From assembly GCF_022095675.1 (NCBI RefSeq), contig NZ_JAHYSG010000015.1:82070-146069 (forward strand): a stretch of 64,000 nucleotides of DNA, written 5' to 3'. Within the stretch, counting starts at the first letter, position 1, and every line of letters begins with the position of its first letter. A program made the position numbers and the translations under genes. The notes below the pieces were generated by a model. It was not told where the DNA came from. It did not search any database and saw only the letters and a program-made list of their open reading frames with translations. Shown one piece after another: positions 14,475-23,119 of the stretch. The stretch is from Dactylosporangium sp. AC04546 (GTDB taxonomy: Bacteria > Actinomycetota > Actinomycetes > Mycobacteriales > Micromonosporaceae).

Positions 14475-16566
14475 TCAGTCGGCCGGGCTGCCGGCGCGTC
14501 CACGCCAGCACGAGCGCGTGCACGGCCAGTGCAGCCGTCAGGAGGATCGGCGGCGAGTACTCGCTATCGTCGGACAACATTCCGGCCGCGCCGAGCCACA
14601 GCGTGGCCAGGACCACCACCGACATCAGGTACCAGCCCGTGAGCATGGCGACGCCGACGGACCTCGGCCGGACGGTGAGGGCCAGGAACTGGATGCCCGC
14701 GAAGGCCGCGGCGACGAGCGCGAGGATGAGCGGGTTCACGATCTGGAACGGAGCGAAGTACCTGAGCTCCCAGGGCACCTCGCCCTCCGGCCGGCCCGAC
14801 CCGGCCGCGGCGGCCTCGATGAACGCGATCACGGCCCCGGACAGCACCGGGACCCACACCTGCCACGGGTGCCCGATCAGCCGATCAGTCAGGCGATCGG
14901 TCTGCCGGCCGCGGCGGAGGTACATCACCAGGCAGACGCCGGCGGCCACCGAGAAGAGCGCGCCCAGATAGGACCAGTTGCTCAGGCCGACACCGCCCTC
15001 GCCGCCGGGGTCGAGGCCGTCGAGCCACTCGCAGAACGTGGCGAACCCCCAGGTCATCGCGCCCAGAAGCACGGCGGCGACACCCACACCGCCGCGGCGG
15101 AGCGCGAGTGCCGCGACGATGCCGATGCCCACGAGGGCGTCGGCCTTCCCGACGAACCACGCCGGGTCCTTCCATGCGCCGGGCTCGTACTGCGGCCACA
15201 GCGTGATCACCGACCCGGCGAGCGCCAGGACGGCGGCCGACACCAGCAGCGCCGTCGACACGGGCACGGTGACGCTGAGCGTGGGCGCCGCGTCGGCCGC
15301 AGCGGCCGGTCGAGCGGCCGGTCGAGCGGCTGGCCGCCGAACGATGGTCGTCACGCCCGCGTCGGCGTCCTGACCGGCGGGCGCACCCGGTGCCACCGCA
15401 TCCGGGCCCGGCGGCACCAAGGCCGGTTCATGCTCGTGGGCCGCGGGCGTGGCGGCGACCGGGGCCCCGGCGGCAACCGGCGGCGCAGCGGCCGGCACGG
15501 TCGCGCGATGCAGGCTTCCCTCGGCGACCACGAGCTCCGGCTGCTCCATCACCGTGGGCGCGATGCCGAGCGCCCGGTGGAGCAGCGTCGACACCAGCGG
15601 GATGCGGCTGGAGCCGCCGACGAGGAACACGCCGGCCAGGTCGGACGACTGGAGCCGGGCCGCACGCACCGCCTGCTGCGTCGTCGTGATCGTCCGCTCC
15701 AGGATCGGCGCCGCGAGCCGCTCGAGCTGCTCGCGGCCAAGCGGCACGTCACGCTCGACGATCGGCACCGGTATGAGCGTGGAGGCGGAGCGGGACAGCA
15801 CCTCCTTGGCGATCCGCACGTCCTCCCACAGCGTGCGGCGATGCCGTCGGTCGCCCGAGTTGACCGGCTCGGCCAGCCGGCGCCAGACATCGGGGGCGCC
15901 GTCGGCGAAGACCGTGGCCAAGTGGGCCATCACGGCCGCGTCGACGTCCAGCCCGCCCGTGTCGGGCAGGCCCTCGGCGGCGAGTACTTCGAACCCGTCC
16001 GTGGTTCGGCGCACGACGCTCGCGTCGAAGGTGCCGGCGCCGAGGTCGTACACGAGGACCGCCCGCCCGGCGGGTATGTCCGCGCCGGGCAGCTGCGCGA
16101 AGTAGGAGGCCGCCGCCGTCGGCTCCGCAACGAGCTGCCGGCTGCTGAACCCGGCGCGGCGGGCGGCCTCGACCAGGATGCCGCGACGTCGTTCTCCCCA
16201 GGCGGCTGGATGGGTCAGGGTGACATCGACGACGGCTTCGCGGGCGACCGACTGTGCCTCGGCCGCGACCCGGCGCAGGACGGCCGCGAACAGGTCGACG
16301 ACGGCCGTCTCGGTGCTGCCCAGCAGCACGACGTGCTCGTCGATGCGCCGCTTCGGGTTGGGTTCGAAGCGTTCCGGCTCGGCTCGGGCGGCCTGCACCG
16401 CCTCCCGGCCGACCAGGAGACCACCGTCGGACGTGGCGAACACCGCCGACGGCAGCAGCGGCGAGCCGTCGAACAGCAACGGCCGGACCCGCCCGTCCGG
16501 CCACGACAGCACCGCGACCGTGGTGGAAGTCCCGAAATCCACGCCCAAGCGGAACCGATCCGTCAC
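14383..16566 (-). CDS. Hsp70-like ATPase with C-terminal multi-pass membrane domain
   Basis: 727 aa. Residues 1-355 are an Hsp70/actin-fold ATPase: phosphate-1 LGVDFGTSTTVAVL (about 7-20), phosphate-2 VYDLGAGTFDASVV (about 171-184), adenosine motif VFLVGGSSRIPLV (about 308-320). A Pro/Ala linker (about 370-450) replaces the peptide-binding domain, and about eight transmembrane helices follow. This is not DnaK; it resembles actinobacterial membrane Hsp70-family proteins of unknown role. The C-terminal tail is Pro/Ser/Arg rich and its codons overlap the globin gene in antisense over 92 bp. Confidence 0.8.
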   Translation of the reverse strand: MTDRFRLGVDFGTSTTVAVLSWPDGRVRPLLFDGSPLLPSAVFATSDGGLLVGREAVQAARAEPERFEPNPKRRIDEHVVLLGSTETAVVDLFAAVLRRVAAEAQSVAREAVVDVTLTHPAAWGERRRGILVEAARRAGFSSRQLVAEPTAAASYFAQLPGADIPAGRAVLVYDLGAGTFDASVVRRTTDGFEVLAAEGLPDTGGLDVDAAVMAHLATVFADGAPDVWRRLAEPVNSGDRRHRRTLWEDVRIAKEVLSRSASTLIPVPIVERDVPLGREQLERLAAPILERTITTTQQAVRAARLQSSDLAGVFLVGGSSRIPLVSTLLHRALGIAPTVMEQPELVVAEGSLHRATVPAAAPPVAAGAPVAATPAAHEHEPALVPPGPDAVAPGAPAGQDADAGVTTIVRRPAARPAARPAAAADAAPTLSVTVPVSTALLVSAAVLALAGSVITLWPQYEPGAWKDPAWFVGKADALVGIGIVAALALRRGGVGVAAVLLGAMTWGFATFCEWLDGLDPGGEGGVGLSNWSYLGALFSVAAGVCLVMYLRRGRQTDRLTDRLIGHPWQVWVPVLSGAVIAFIEAAAAGSGRPEGEVPWELRYFAPFQIVNPLILALVAAAFAGIQFLALTVRPRSVGVAMLTGWYLMSVVVLATLWLGAAGMLSDDSEYSPPILLTAALAVHALVLAWTRRQPGRLIRTPAGAAVPRPSPSAASGRRGPGRRPAAS

Positions 16567-16650
16567 GGGTCCGAGCGTAAGGCGACCGACGGTGGAATGG
16601 ACGGGACGATCGGCGGGTGTCGGCCGCCGTATCGGTCAGCGGTGATCGAC

Positions 16651-18249
16651 TCAGCGGGCGGGGCGCAGGGTGCGGCGGAGTTCCGCCTTGGCGATCTTGC
16701 CGCCCGAGCCCCTCGGGAGGTCCTCCACCAGCTCCAGGCGCTCCGGCCAGTTCTCGCGGGACACGCCCCGCGCGTCCAGGTGGGTGCGCAGGTCGTCCAG
16801 TGTCAGCGGGTCCGGCGAGCGGGGCACGACGAAGACGCACACGCGTTCGCCGAAGGTCGGGTCCGGCATCGCCACCGCGGCGACCATCGCGACCTGCGGG
16901 TGCGAGCCCACGTGGTCCTCCACCGCCGCGGCGCTGATGTTCTTGCCGCCGCGGATGATGAAGTCCGACTTGCGGTCGACCACCCGCAGGTAGCCGTCCC
17001 CGTCGATCGTGCAGATGTCGCCGGTCAGCATCCAGCCGTCGGGCGTGAACAGCGACGCGTTCGCGGCGTCGTCGTTGAAGTAGCCCAGGCACGTCGCCGG
17101 GCCCGCGCACGCGGCCTGGCCGGGGCCACCCTCGGCCGTGACGTCCGTGCCGTCGTCGGCGAACAGGCGGACCTGCATCGCGTCGATCACCCGGCCCGCG
17201 GTGCGCAGGCGCTGGTCCTCGGTGTCCGTCACCGACGTGCGCGACAGCGCGCCCGTCTCGTTGGAGCCGAAGAACTGCAGGACCTTCGCGCCCGTGCGGC
17301 GTTCGAACTCCGACGCGCGCTCGAACGGGACGGCCTCGCCGCCCGTGAACATGCAGCGCAGCGACGACAGGTCGACCTGGTCGGCGAGGGGCGAGTTCAG
17401 CATCATGATGAACTGGGTCGAGACGCAGCAGACGACCGTCACGCGCTCGCGTTCGATGAGGCGCAGCGCCTCGTCGGCGTTGAAGCGGGGCATGACCACC
17501 GTCGGGGCGCCGAGCAGGGCCGGGGTGAAGTTGGCCGTCCACTGCGCGAAGCCGTACGGGGCCGGGATCACGGTCAGGAACACGTCGTCGGGGCGCAGGT
17601 CGCCGCACTCGACGGCCAGCTCGTGGTAGTAGAACCAGCGGTACTGGTCGTGGACCACGCACTTGGGCATGCCCGTGGTGCCCGACGTCGAGTTCAGCAG
17701 GTGGATCTCGTCGGGGGCCAGCTCGCGGCCCGGCAGCGGCGGGCCGGGCACGACGTCCCACGCCGGGTAGGGCGGCAGCACCAGGTGGGTCTCGATGCCC
17801 AGCCCGGAGGCGAGGTCCGCGACCGGCTCGTCGCGGTGGGCGGCGAAGCTGACCAGTGCCGTCGCGCCGCCGACCGTGAGCAGGTGTCGTACCTCCAGCC
17901 GCGCGGCCCGCGGCCCGATCGCCACGACGACGACCCCGGCCTTGATCGCCGCCAGGTACACGACGTGCACCTCGACGCCGTCCGGCAGCAGCACCCCGAC
18001 GCGGGCCCCGCGCGGCAGCCCGGCCTCGACGAGGCGGTGGGCGAACCAGGTCGAGTACTCGTCGAACTGCCGCCAGCTCAGCCGGTCCTGCCCGGCGACG
18101 AACGCGTCCCCGTCCGGGTTCGCGGCGGCGTGGCGCCGCACGACGTCGGCCAGGTTCTCGCCCGCGCCCGCGGCGTCGGCGAGGCGGTCGGCGACGTACC
18201 GCTCGTGGACGCTGCCGGGCGCCGGGGCGGTACCGGGGGGAAAGGTCAC
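16651..18249 (-). CDS. Acyl-CoA synthetase (AliA-like, ANL superfamily)
   Basis: 532 aa. P-loop STSGTTGMPKCVVHD (about 197-211), FFGSNETGA (about 323), GWMLTGDICTIDGDGYLRVV (about 421-440) and the catalytic A10 lysine in GSGGKIAKAELR are intact. The region APYGFAQWTANFTPALLG resembles cyclohexanecarboxylate-CoA ligases. A paralogue lies at 18892-20421. GTG at 18249 is 11 bp from a KstR2-type box, so it belongs to the steroid regulon; it may activate a cyclic or steroid-derived carboxylate (inference). It reads away from the FlK-like thioesterase. Confidence 0.85.
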   Translation of the reverse strand: MTFPPGTAPAPGSVHERYVADRLADAAGAGENLADVVRRHAAANPDGDAFVAGQDRLSWRQFDEYSTWFAHRLVEAGLPRGARVGVLLPDGVEVHVVYLAAIKAGVVVVAIGPRAARLEVRHLLTVGGATALVSFAAHRDEPVADLASGLGIETHLVLPPYPAWDVVPGPPLPGRELAPDEIHLLNSTSGTTGMPKCVVHDQYRWFYYHELAVECGDLRPDDVFLTVIPAPYGFAQWTANFTPALLGAPTVVMPRFNADEALRLIERERVTVVCCVSTQFIMMLNSPLADQVDLSSLRCMFTGGEAVPFERASEFERRTGAKVLQFFGSNETGALSRTSVTDTEDQRLRTAGRVIDAMQVRLFADDGTDVTAEGGPGQAACAGPATCLGYFNDDAANASLFTPDGWMLTGDICTIDGDGYLRVVDRKSDFIIRGGKNISAAAVEDHVGSHPQVAMVAAVAMPDPTFGERVCVFVVPRSPDPLTLDDLRTHLDARGVSRENWPERLELVEDLPRGSGGKIAKAELRRTLRPAR

Positions 18250-18260
18250 AACGCATACCT

Positions 18261-18278
18261 ACCAATCAAGCGCTTGGT
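18261..18278 (-). promoter_or_regulatory. KstR2-type operator 1
   Basis: Minus strand reads ACCAAGCGCTTGATTGGT, containing the KstR2 consensus AnCAAGnnCTTGnT. It lies 11 bp upstream of the CoA ligase start (18249) and 48 bp upstream of the thioesterase gene (18327). Confidence 0.8.
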
Positions 18279-18326
18279 TGTGCAATTCTGTGATCGACCG
18301 GGAGACGATGTCAAGGAGCGCCGGGC

Positions 18327-18905
18327 ATGGACACGGGCATGGACACGGGCATGGACAACAGCACGCATGTGGAGCAGGTCATCTGGCACGGCGACCTGAG
18401 CGGCGACCCGGACGGGCAGCTCACCGTCGGCGTCGCGCGGCGCGACGGGGACGTCGTGACGATCCGGCTCCGCGACGGCGACCGGCTCGTCGCCGACGTC
18501 CGCCTCCGCAACGGCCCCACGCGCCGGCCGGCCCCGCACGACCTGCTGCGCACCGACCTCGGCCCGGGCGCGGACTGCACCCGCACGTTCGTCGTCACCG
18601 CGGACGCGACCACCGACCACGTGCCCGGCGCCGTGCCGGTGCTCAGCACGCCCAGCCTGATCGCGTACCTCGAGGACACCGCCGCCGACGTGCTGCGCCC
18701 CCACTTCGGCCCGGCGACGGCGTCGCTCGGGACCTGGATCGGCGTGCGGCACACCGGCCCGGCGCGCGCCGGCGACCAGGTGCTCGTCACGGCGGTGCTC
18801 GCCGAGGTGCGGGGCCGCCGGTACCTCTTCGACGTGGAGGCGACCGTCGCCGGGCGCCCCGTCGGCGACGGCCAGGTGGCGCAGACGCTGGTCAGGCTGG
18901 GCTGA
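18327..18905 (+). CDS. FlK-like hotdog acyl-CoA thioesterase with N-terminal extension
   Basis: 192 aa. Residues about 90-190 match the fluoroacetyl-CoA thioesterase (FlK) hotdog pattern: TPSLIAYLEDTAADVL, then LGTWIGVRHTGPARAGDQVLV and RRYLFDVEATVAG. The first 85 residues form a small unrecognised beta-rich region. The start carries a 12-bp repeat (MDTGMDTGMD), so ATG 18327, 18339 or 18351 are all possible; GGAG lies 8 nt before the first. Shares a KstR2-type operator with the divergent CoA ligase. It may relieve CoA sequestration during steroid catabolism (inference). Confidence 0.72.
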   Translation: MDTGMDTGMDNSTHVEQVIWHGDLSGDPDGQLTVGVARRDGDVVTIRLRDGDRLVADVRLRNGPTRRPAPHDLLRTDLGPGADCTRTFVVTADATTDHVPGAVPVLSTPSLIAYLEDTAADVLRPHFGPATASLGTWIGVRHTGPARAGDQVLVTAVLAEVRGRRYLFDVEATVAGRPVGDGQVAQTLVRLG

Positions 18906-20421
18906 ACCGGCGGGCCGCGTCGGCGCGCAGGGCGGCCTTGTCGACCTTGCCACCGGTACCGATGGGAAGCCCGTCGAGCGGCACGAGACGCTCCGGCCAG
19001 TTCTGCTTCGACACCCCGCCGGCGTCCAGGTGCGCCCGGAGGTCGTCGAGCGTCAGCTCGCCCCGCACGGCGACGTAGGCGCAGACCCGCTCCCCCAGCA
19101 CCGGGTCGGGCGCCGCGACCACGGCCACCTGCGCGACGAGCGGGTGGGTCGCCACCGCCTCCTCGACGACCAGGGCGCTCACGTTGTGCCCGCCGCGGAT
19201 GATGAAGTCGGCGGCCCGGCCGGTGATCGACAGGTAGCCCTCGTCGTCGATCGCGCCCAGGTCGCCGGTCAGCAGCCAGCCGTCGTCGCGGAACAGCGCG
19301 GCGTTGGCGTCCGGGTCGTCGAGGTACCCCGGCGTGCACCCGGGCCCCTTCGCCGCGACCTGCCCGCGCTCCCCGACGAGCCGCACCTGCATGGCCGGGA
19401 TCGGCCGGCCGGCCGTCGACAGCCGCCGCTGCCGCGGGTCGGCGACGGAGGTGACCGAGATCGGGCCGGCCTCGTTGGAGCCGTAGAACTGCAGCACCGC
19501 GCAGCCGGTGCGCTCCTCGAACTCGGCGGCCCGCGACGCCGGGACCCGCTCGCCGCCGGTGAACAGCACCCGCAGCGACGAGAGGTCCGTCGAGGCGAAC
19601 GACGGGTCGTTGAGCAGCATGATGAACTGGGCCGTCACCGCGCACAGCACCGTCACCCGGTGCCGTTCGATGAGCCGCAGCGTCTCGGCCGCGTCGAACT
19701 CGGCGCTGAGCACCGTCGGGTAGCCGTACATCGCCGGCACGACGTGGGCGCTCCACAGCCCGAACCCGTACGGCGCCGGCAGCACGCTGGCGAACACCTC
19801 GTCCGGGCCCATCCCGCCGGCCGCGTGCGCGAGGGGGCCGAAGTACTTGCGGTTGTTCATCGTCTGCCGCACGCACTTCGGCACGCCGGTGGTGCCGGAC
19901 GTGGAGTTGAGGAAGAACAGGTCGTCGGGCCCGAGGCCCGGTGCCGGCGCCGGCGTCGCGGCCGGCAGCGCGTGCAGGTCGAGCAGCACGTGCCGGCGGG
20001 CACCGCACCGCGCGGCGATCTCGGCGCCCGGGCGGCCCCGGTGGTGCGGCGCCGTCGCCAGACCGGCCGCGCCGGTGACCTGCAGCAGGTGCGTGATCTC
20101 GGCGTCGCCGGCGCGCGGGCCGATGCCGACGGTGACCAGGCCGGCCTTCTGCGCGGCGAGGTACGCGACGTGGGTGAGCGCGCCGCCGGTGAGCAGCACG
20201 GCGAGCCGGTCGCCGGGCGCGAAGCCGCGGTCCAGGTAGGACCGGGCGAGCCGGGACGACAGGTCGTCGTACTGGCCCCAGGTGATCGTGCCCTCAGGTG
20301 CGTGGAACGCGACCCGCTCCGGGTCGTTGCGCGCCACGAGGTCGGCGATCGTGTCGGCGGTCCAGGCGCCGTCGGCGTAGTGGCCGGCGCTCGTGTCCGC
20401 CGGGAACAGCGGCTCAGGCAC
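18892..20421 (-). CDS. Acyl-CoA synthetase (AliA-like, ANL superfamily), paralogue
   Basis: 509 aa. P-loop LNSTSGTTGVPKCVRQT (about 176-192), FYGSNEAGP (about 305), WLLTGDLGAIDDEGYLSITG (about 404-423) and the A10 lysine in GTGGKVDKAALR are intact. It is closely similar over its whole length to the ligase at 16651-18249. GTG 20421 overlaps the upstream SDR stop by 8 bp and has a G-rich Shine-Dalgarno. It is the last gene of the ipdF operon and ends 14 bp into the convergent thioesterase gene. Confidence 0.85.
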   Translation of the reverse strand: MPEPLFPADTSAGHYADGAWTADTIADLVARNDPERVAFHAPEGTITWGQYDDLSSRLARSYLDRGFAPGDRLAVLLTGGALTHVAYLAAQKAGLVTVGIGPRAGDAEITHLLQVTGAAGLATAPHHRGRPGAEIAARCGARRHVLLDLHALPAATPAPAPGLGPDDLFFLNSTSGTTGVPKCVRQTMNNRKYFGPLAHAAGGMGPDEVFASVLPAPYGFGLWSAHVVPAMYGYPTVLSAEFDAAETLRLIERHRVTVLCAVTAQFIMLLNDPSFASTDLSSLRVLFTGGERVPASRAAEFEERTGCAVLQFYGSNEAGPISVTSVADPRQRRLSTAGRPIPAMQVRLVGERGQVAAKGPGCTPGYLDDPDANAALFRDDGWLLTGDLGAIDDEGYLSITGRAADFIIRGGHNVSALVVEEAVATHPLVAQVAVVAAPDPVLGERVCAYVAVRGELTLDDLRAHLDAGGVSKQNWPERLVPLDGLPIGTGGKVDKAALRADAARRFSPA

Positions 20422-21142
20422 CGGCACCCCCGTCGAGACGCAGGACGGCCCCGGTCGCGAACCGGGCCTCGGCCGCACCGAGGTACGCGATCGCCGCCGC
20501 CACCTCGTCGGGGTCGGCGACGGGCGGGTCCACGAGCGCGCCCCCGCGCCCGTCGAGCTTCGGATGCGGATTCGGTACCGGCCGCAGGCCCGCCTTCAGC
20601 GGCGTGTCCACGGACCCTGGGCAGACGCAGGCGACCCGCACGCCGACGGGCGCGTACTCCACGGCCAGGGACCGGGTCAGCGCGACCACGCCGCCCTTGG
20701 CCGCCGAGTAGGCGGCGCTGTACCGCCAGCCGCGCACGCCGGCGAGGGACGACACGTTGACGATCGCGCCGCGGGCGGCGACGAGGTGCGGCAGCGCGGC
20801 CCGGCTGACCAGGAACGTCCCGGTGAGGTTCACGCCGAGGATCCGGTCCCACTCGGCGAGCGTCACGTCGGTGGTGTGGGCGTACGCGGCGACCCCGGCC
20901 ACGTTGGCGACCAGGTCGAGCCGCCCGCCCCAGGCGGCGACCCGCTCGACCGCCTCGGCGACCGCGGCCTCGTCGCGGACGTCGGCCCGCACCGCGAACA
21001 CGCCGTCCTGGGCGGCGTCGGACACGTCGAGGCCGGCGACCCGCGCGCCCTCGTCGCGCAGGCGGGCGGCGGTGGCCCGCCCGATGCCGGAGGCGGCGCC
21101 CGTCACCAGCGCGACGCTGCCGGAGTACCGCTGCGGCATCAT
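20414..21142 (-). CDS. Short-chain dehydrogenase/reductase
   Basis: 242 aa classical SDR. Cofactor motif TGAASGIG (about 15-22), NVAG (replacing NNAG), catalytic Ser in VNVSSLAG, and YSAAK with Tyr/Lys. It probably interconverts a 3-hydroxyacyl-CoA and 3-oxoacyl-CoA in the steroid pathway. The ATG overlaps the enoyl-CoA hydratase stop by 4 bp; it is part of the nine-gene run from ipdF. Confidence 0.85.
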   Translation of the reverse strand: MMPQRYSGSVALVTGAASGIGRATAARLRDEGARVAGLDVSDAAQDGVFAVRADVRDEAAVAEAVERVAAWGGRLDLVANVAGVAAYAHTTDVTLAEWDRILGVNLTGTFLVSRAALPHLVAARGAIVNVSSLAGVRGWRYSAAYSAAKGGVVALTRSLAVEYAPVGVRVACVCPGSVDTPLKAGLRPVPNPHPKLDGRGGALVDPPVADPDEVAAAIAYLGAAEARFATGAVLRLDGGAGA

Positions 21143-21993
21143 CGGCCGCCGTCGCGCATGGTGCGGGCGTCGTGCCCGGCCAGGGCGTCGGTGCCGGTCT
21201 CGGCGTTGTGGGCGTGGGCCACGTGGTGCAGGCCGAACACCGAGTCCATCCCGGCCCGCAGGCCCATGAGGTCCTCGGCCTGGTTGACGGCCTTCTTCGT
21301 CAGCGCCAGCCCGAGCCGCGGCATCTTCGCGATCCGCTGGGCGATGTCCATCGTCGACGTCTCGAGGTCGGCGCGGGGCACGACCCGGTTCACCATGCCC
21401 AGCTGCAGGGCCCGCTCGGCGCCGACGCGCTCGCCGAGGAACAGGAACTCCTTGGCGTAGCGGGGCCCCATGACCCACGGGTGGGCGAAGTACTCGACGC
21501 CGGGGATGCCCATCCGCACGACGGGGTCGGCGAAGAACGCGTCGTCGGCGGCCACGATGAGGTCGCAGCACCAGGCGAGCATGAGCCCGCCGGCGATGCA
21601 GGCGCCCTGGACCATGGCGATCGTCGGCTTGGGCAGCTCGCGCCAGCGCCGGCACATGCCGAGGTACACCTCGGACTCCCGGGCGAAGCGGCTCTCCGCG
21701 CCGGGCTTGCCGACGTGGTCCCACCACAGCCCGGCCCGCCGCTCGAAGCTGGTGTCGATGTCGCGCCCGGGCGTGCCGATGTCGTGCCCGGCCGAGAAGT
21801 GCTCCCCGGCCCCGCCCAGCACGATCACCTTGACCTCGTCGTCGGCCGCCGCGCGGTACAGCGCGTCGTCGAGGGCGTAGGTCATGGCGGAGTTCTGGGC
21901 GTTGCGGTACTGCGGGCGGTGCATCGTGACGACCGCGACCGGCCCGTCGGTGCGGTACTGGACGACCTCTTCGTGGGTCTGTTCGTCGGTCAC
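21139..21993 (-). CDS. Enoyl-CoA hydratase/isomerase (EchA13-like)
   Basis: 284 aa crotonase. The oxyanion-hole segments are HFSAGHDIG (about 67-75) and GACIAGGLMLAWCCDLIVA (about 130-148). The DDAFFADPVVRMGIPGVEY stretch resembles mycobacterial EchA13 (Rv1935c) rather than EchA20. GTG 21993 overlaps the upstream dehydrogenase stop by 4 bp with GGAG 5 nt before. Like echA13 in mycobacteria it is next to two acyl-CoA dehydrogenase genes. It likely hydrates a branched enoyl-CoA in the ring C/D pathway (inference). Confidence 0.82.
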   Translation of the reverse strand: MTDEQTHEEVVQYRTDGPVAVVTMHRPQYRNAQNSAMTYALDDALYRAAADDEVKVIVLGGAGEHFSAGHDIGTPGRDIDTSFERRAGLWWDHVGKPGAESRFARESEVYLGMCRRWRELPKPTIAMVQGACIAGGLMLAWCCDLIVAADDAFFADPVVRMGIPGVEYFAHPWVMGPRYAKEFLFLGERVGAERALQLGMVNRVVPRADLETSTMDIAQRIAKMPRLGLALTKKAVNQAEDLMGLRAGMDSVFGLHHVAHAHNAETGTDALAGHDARTMRDGGR

Positions 21994-23108
21994 TGGGTCT
22001 CCTGGAGGTGGAGGGCGGCGGCGATCCGGTCGAGGCGGGCCCCGGTGTCGCCGAGGGCCTCGATCGCCCAGGCCCGCTTGGCGTAGCGGTGCAGCTCGTA
22101 CTCGACGGTGTAGCCGATGGCGCCGTGGCACTGGATCGCGGCCCGGCTGGCGGCGTGCGCGGCCTCGGCGGCCTGCACGACGGCGGCGTCGACGGCCGTC
22201 TCGGCGTCCGTGTCGTGTTCGGCGGCCCAGGCGGCGGCGAGCACCACAGGCCGGGCGAACTCGATGCCGAGGGCGGCGTCGGCGAGCTGGTGCTTCACGG
22301 CCTGGAAGCTGCCGACGGGCACGCCGAACTGGTGGCGCTGCTTGACGTACTCGACGGTGAGCTCGACCATCCGCCGCCCGAGCCCGACGAGCTCGGCGGC
22401 GTAGGCGATGCCGGCCCTGCGCCGTGCGGTCGCGAGCAGGCCGGGGTCGGTGGTGAGCACGTCGCCGCCGGCCGCCCGGGCCGCGTGCAGGGCCGGGTCC
22501 ACGGTGGCCACGGGCGCCCCGGCGCCGTCGCTGAGCCGGGCTTCGTTCTCGCCGAGGTGCAGGACCAGGTCGGCACCCTCCCCGAACGGCACCAGCCCGC
22601 CCGGCCCCGCGAGCGCGATCTGGATCCGCCCACTGACGACACCGTCGAGCGTGGCGGCAATCCATGCGGGGTCAGCGGCCGGGGAGTTCGGTCGGTCGAC
22701 CGACTCAGGGAAAGCGGTGTCACTCGGTCGGTCGACCGACCGAGAGGACGCGCTCTCATTCGGTCGGTCGACCGACCCAAGCGAACCGCTTTCGTTCGGT
22801 CGGTCGACCGACCGAGTGGCAGCGTTGACACTCGGTCGGTCGACCGACCGAACGGGGTCGTGCAGCAGCGCCGCGAGGAGCGGGGCCGCCACGAAGGCCG
22901 TGGCCGTCACCGGAGCCTCCAGGGCGGCGGCGCCGATCTCCTCCAGGACCGCCACCAGGTCCGTCTCCGCCAGGCCCAGGCCGCCCTGCGAGGCCGGGAC
23001 CAGGGCGCCGAACAGGCCCAGTTCGGCCAGCGCCGGCCAGCCCTTCGCGAGGGGCTCGCGGACGGCGTCGCGGAAGGCCAGCTGGTCTTCGGTCGGGGCG
23101 AATCGCAC
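21990..23108 (-). CDS. Acyl-CoA dehydrogenase small-subunit type, interrupted by SVDRP repeats
   Basis: 372 aa. N-terminal alpha domain (about 1-83), C-terminal domain with RHQFGVPVGSFQAVKHQLAD (about 265-285) and QCHGAIGYTVEYELHRYAKR. It pairs with the FadE31-like gene upstream, as in the alpha2beta2 FadE heteromers known from mycobacterial steroid degradation. Residues 88-141 are five SVDRP-starting units of 12 aa that have no counterpart in the family and sit at the junction of the alpha and beta domains. GTG 23108 has AAGGGGG 5 nt upstream. Confidence 0.82.
   Translation of the reverse strand: MRFAPTEDQLAFRDAVREPLAKGWPALAELGLFGALVPASQGGLGLAETDLVAVLEEIGAAALEAPVTATAFVAAPLLAALLHDPVRSVDRPSVNAATRSVDRPNESGSLGSVDRPNESASSRSVDRPSDTAFPESVDRPNSPAADPAWIAATLDGVVSGRIQIALAGPGGLVPFGEGADLVLHLGENEARLSDGAGAPVATVDPALHAARAAGGDVLTTDPGLLATARRRAGIAYAAELVGLGRRMVELTVEYVKQRHQFGVPVGSFQAVKHQLADAALGIEFARPVVLAAAWAAEHDTDAETAVDAAVVQAAEAAHAASRAAIQCHGAIGYTVEYELHRYAKRAWAIEALGDTGARLDRIAAALHLQETQ
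22687..22852. repeat. Five tandem 36-bp units with palindromic core in a dehydrogenase gene
   Basis: The 16-bp sequence CGGTCGGTCGACCGAC starts at 22689, 22725, 22761, 22797 and 22833, exactly 36 bp apart. Units 2-5 include the perfect 16-bp palindrome GGTCGGTCGACCGACC. The 20-bp spacers differ from each other, and several have their own short inverted arms (GAGAG/CTCTC; AAGCG/CGCTT; AGTG/CACT). All is in frame as 12-aa repeats. Confidence 0.95.
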
Positions 23109-23119
23109 CGGTACCCCCT

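Noticed and set aside
15296..15342. Short GC-rich tandem repeat in the membrane Hsp70 gene
   Set aside because: It encodes an Ala/Pro/Arg linker and is simple low-complexity coding sequence.
14518..18399. Very long plus-strand open frame of 1293 codons
   Set aside because: It is antisense to the well-supported Hsp70-like and CoA ligase genes, has Arg/Gly/Ala/Val-rich composition without motifs, and is the expected shadow in high-GC DNA.
22687..22852. CRISPR-like array (constant repeats, variable spacers)
   Set aside because: Repeat is only 16 bp and spacer 20 bp, the array is in frame within an acyl-CoA dehydrogenase, spacers have internal symmetry, and no cas genes are present.
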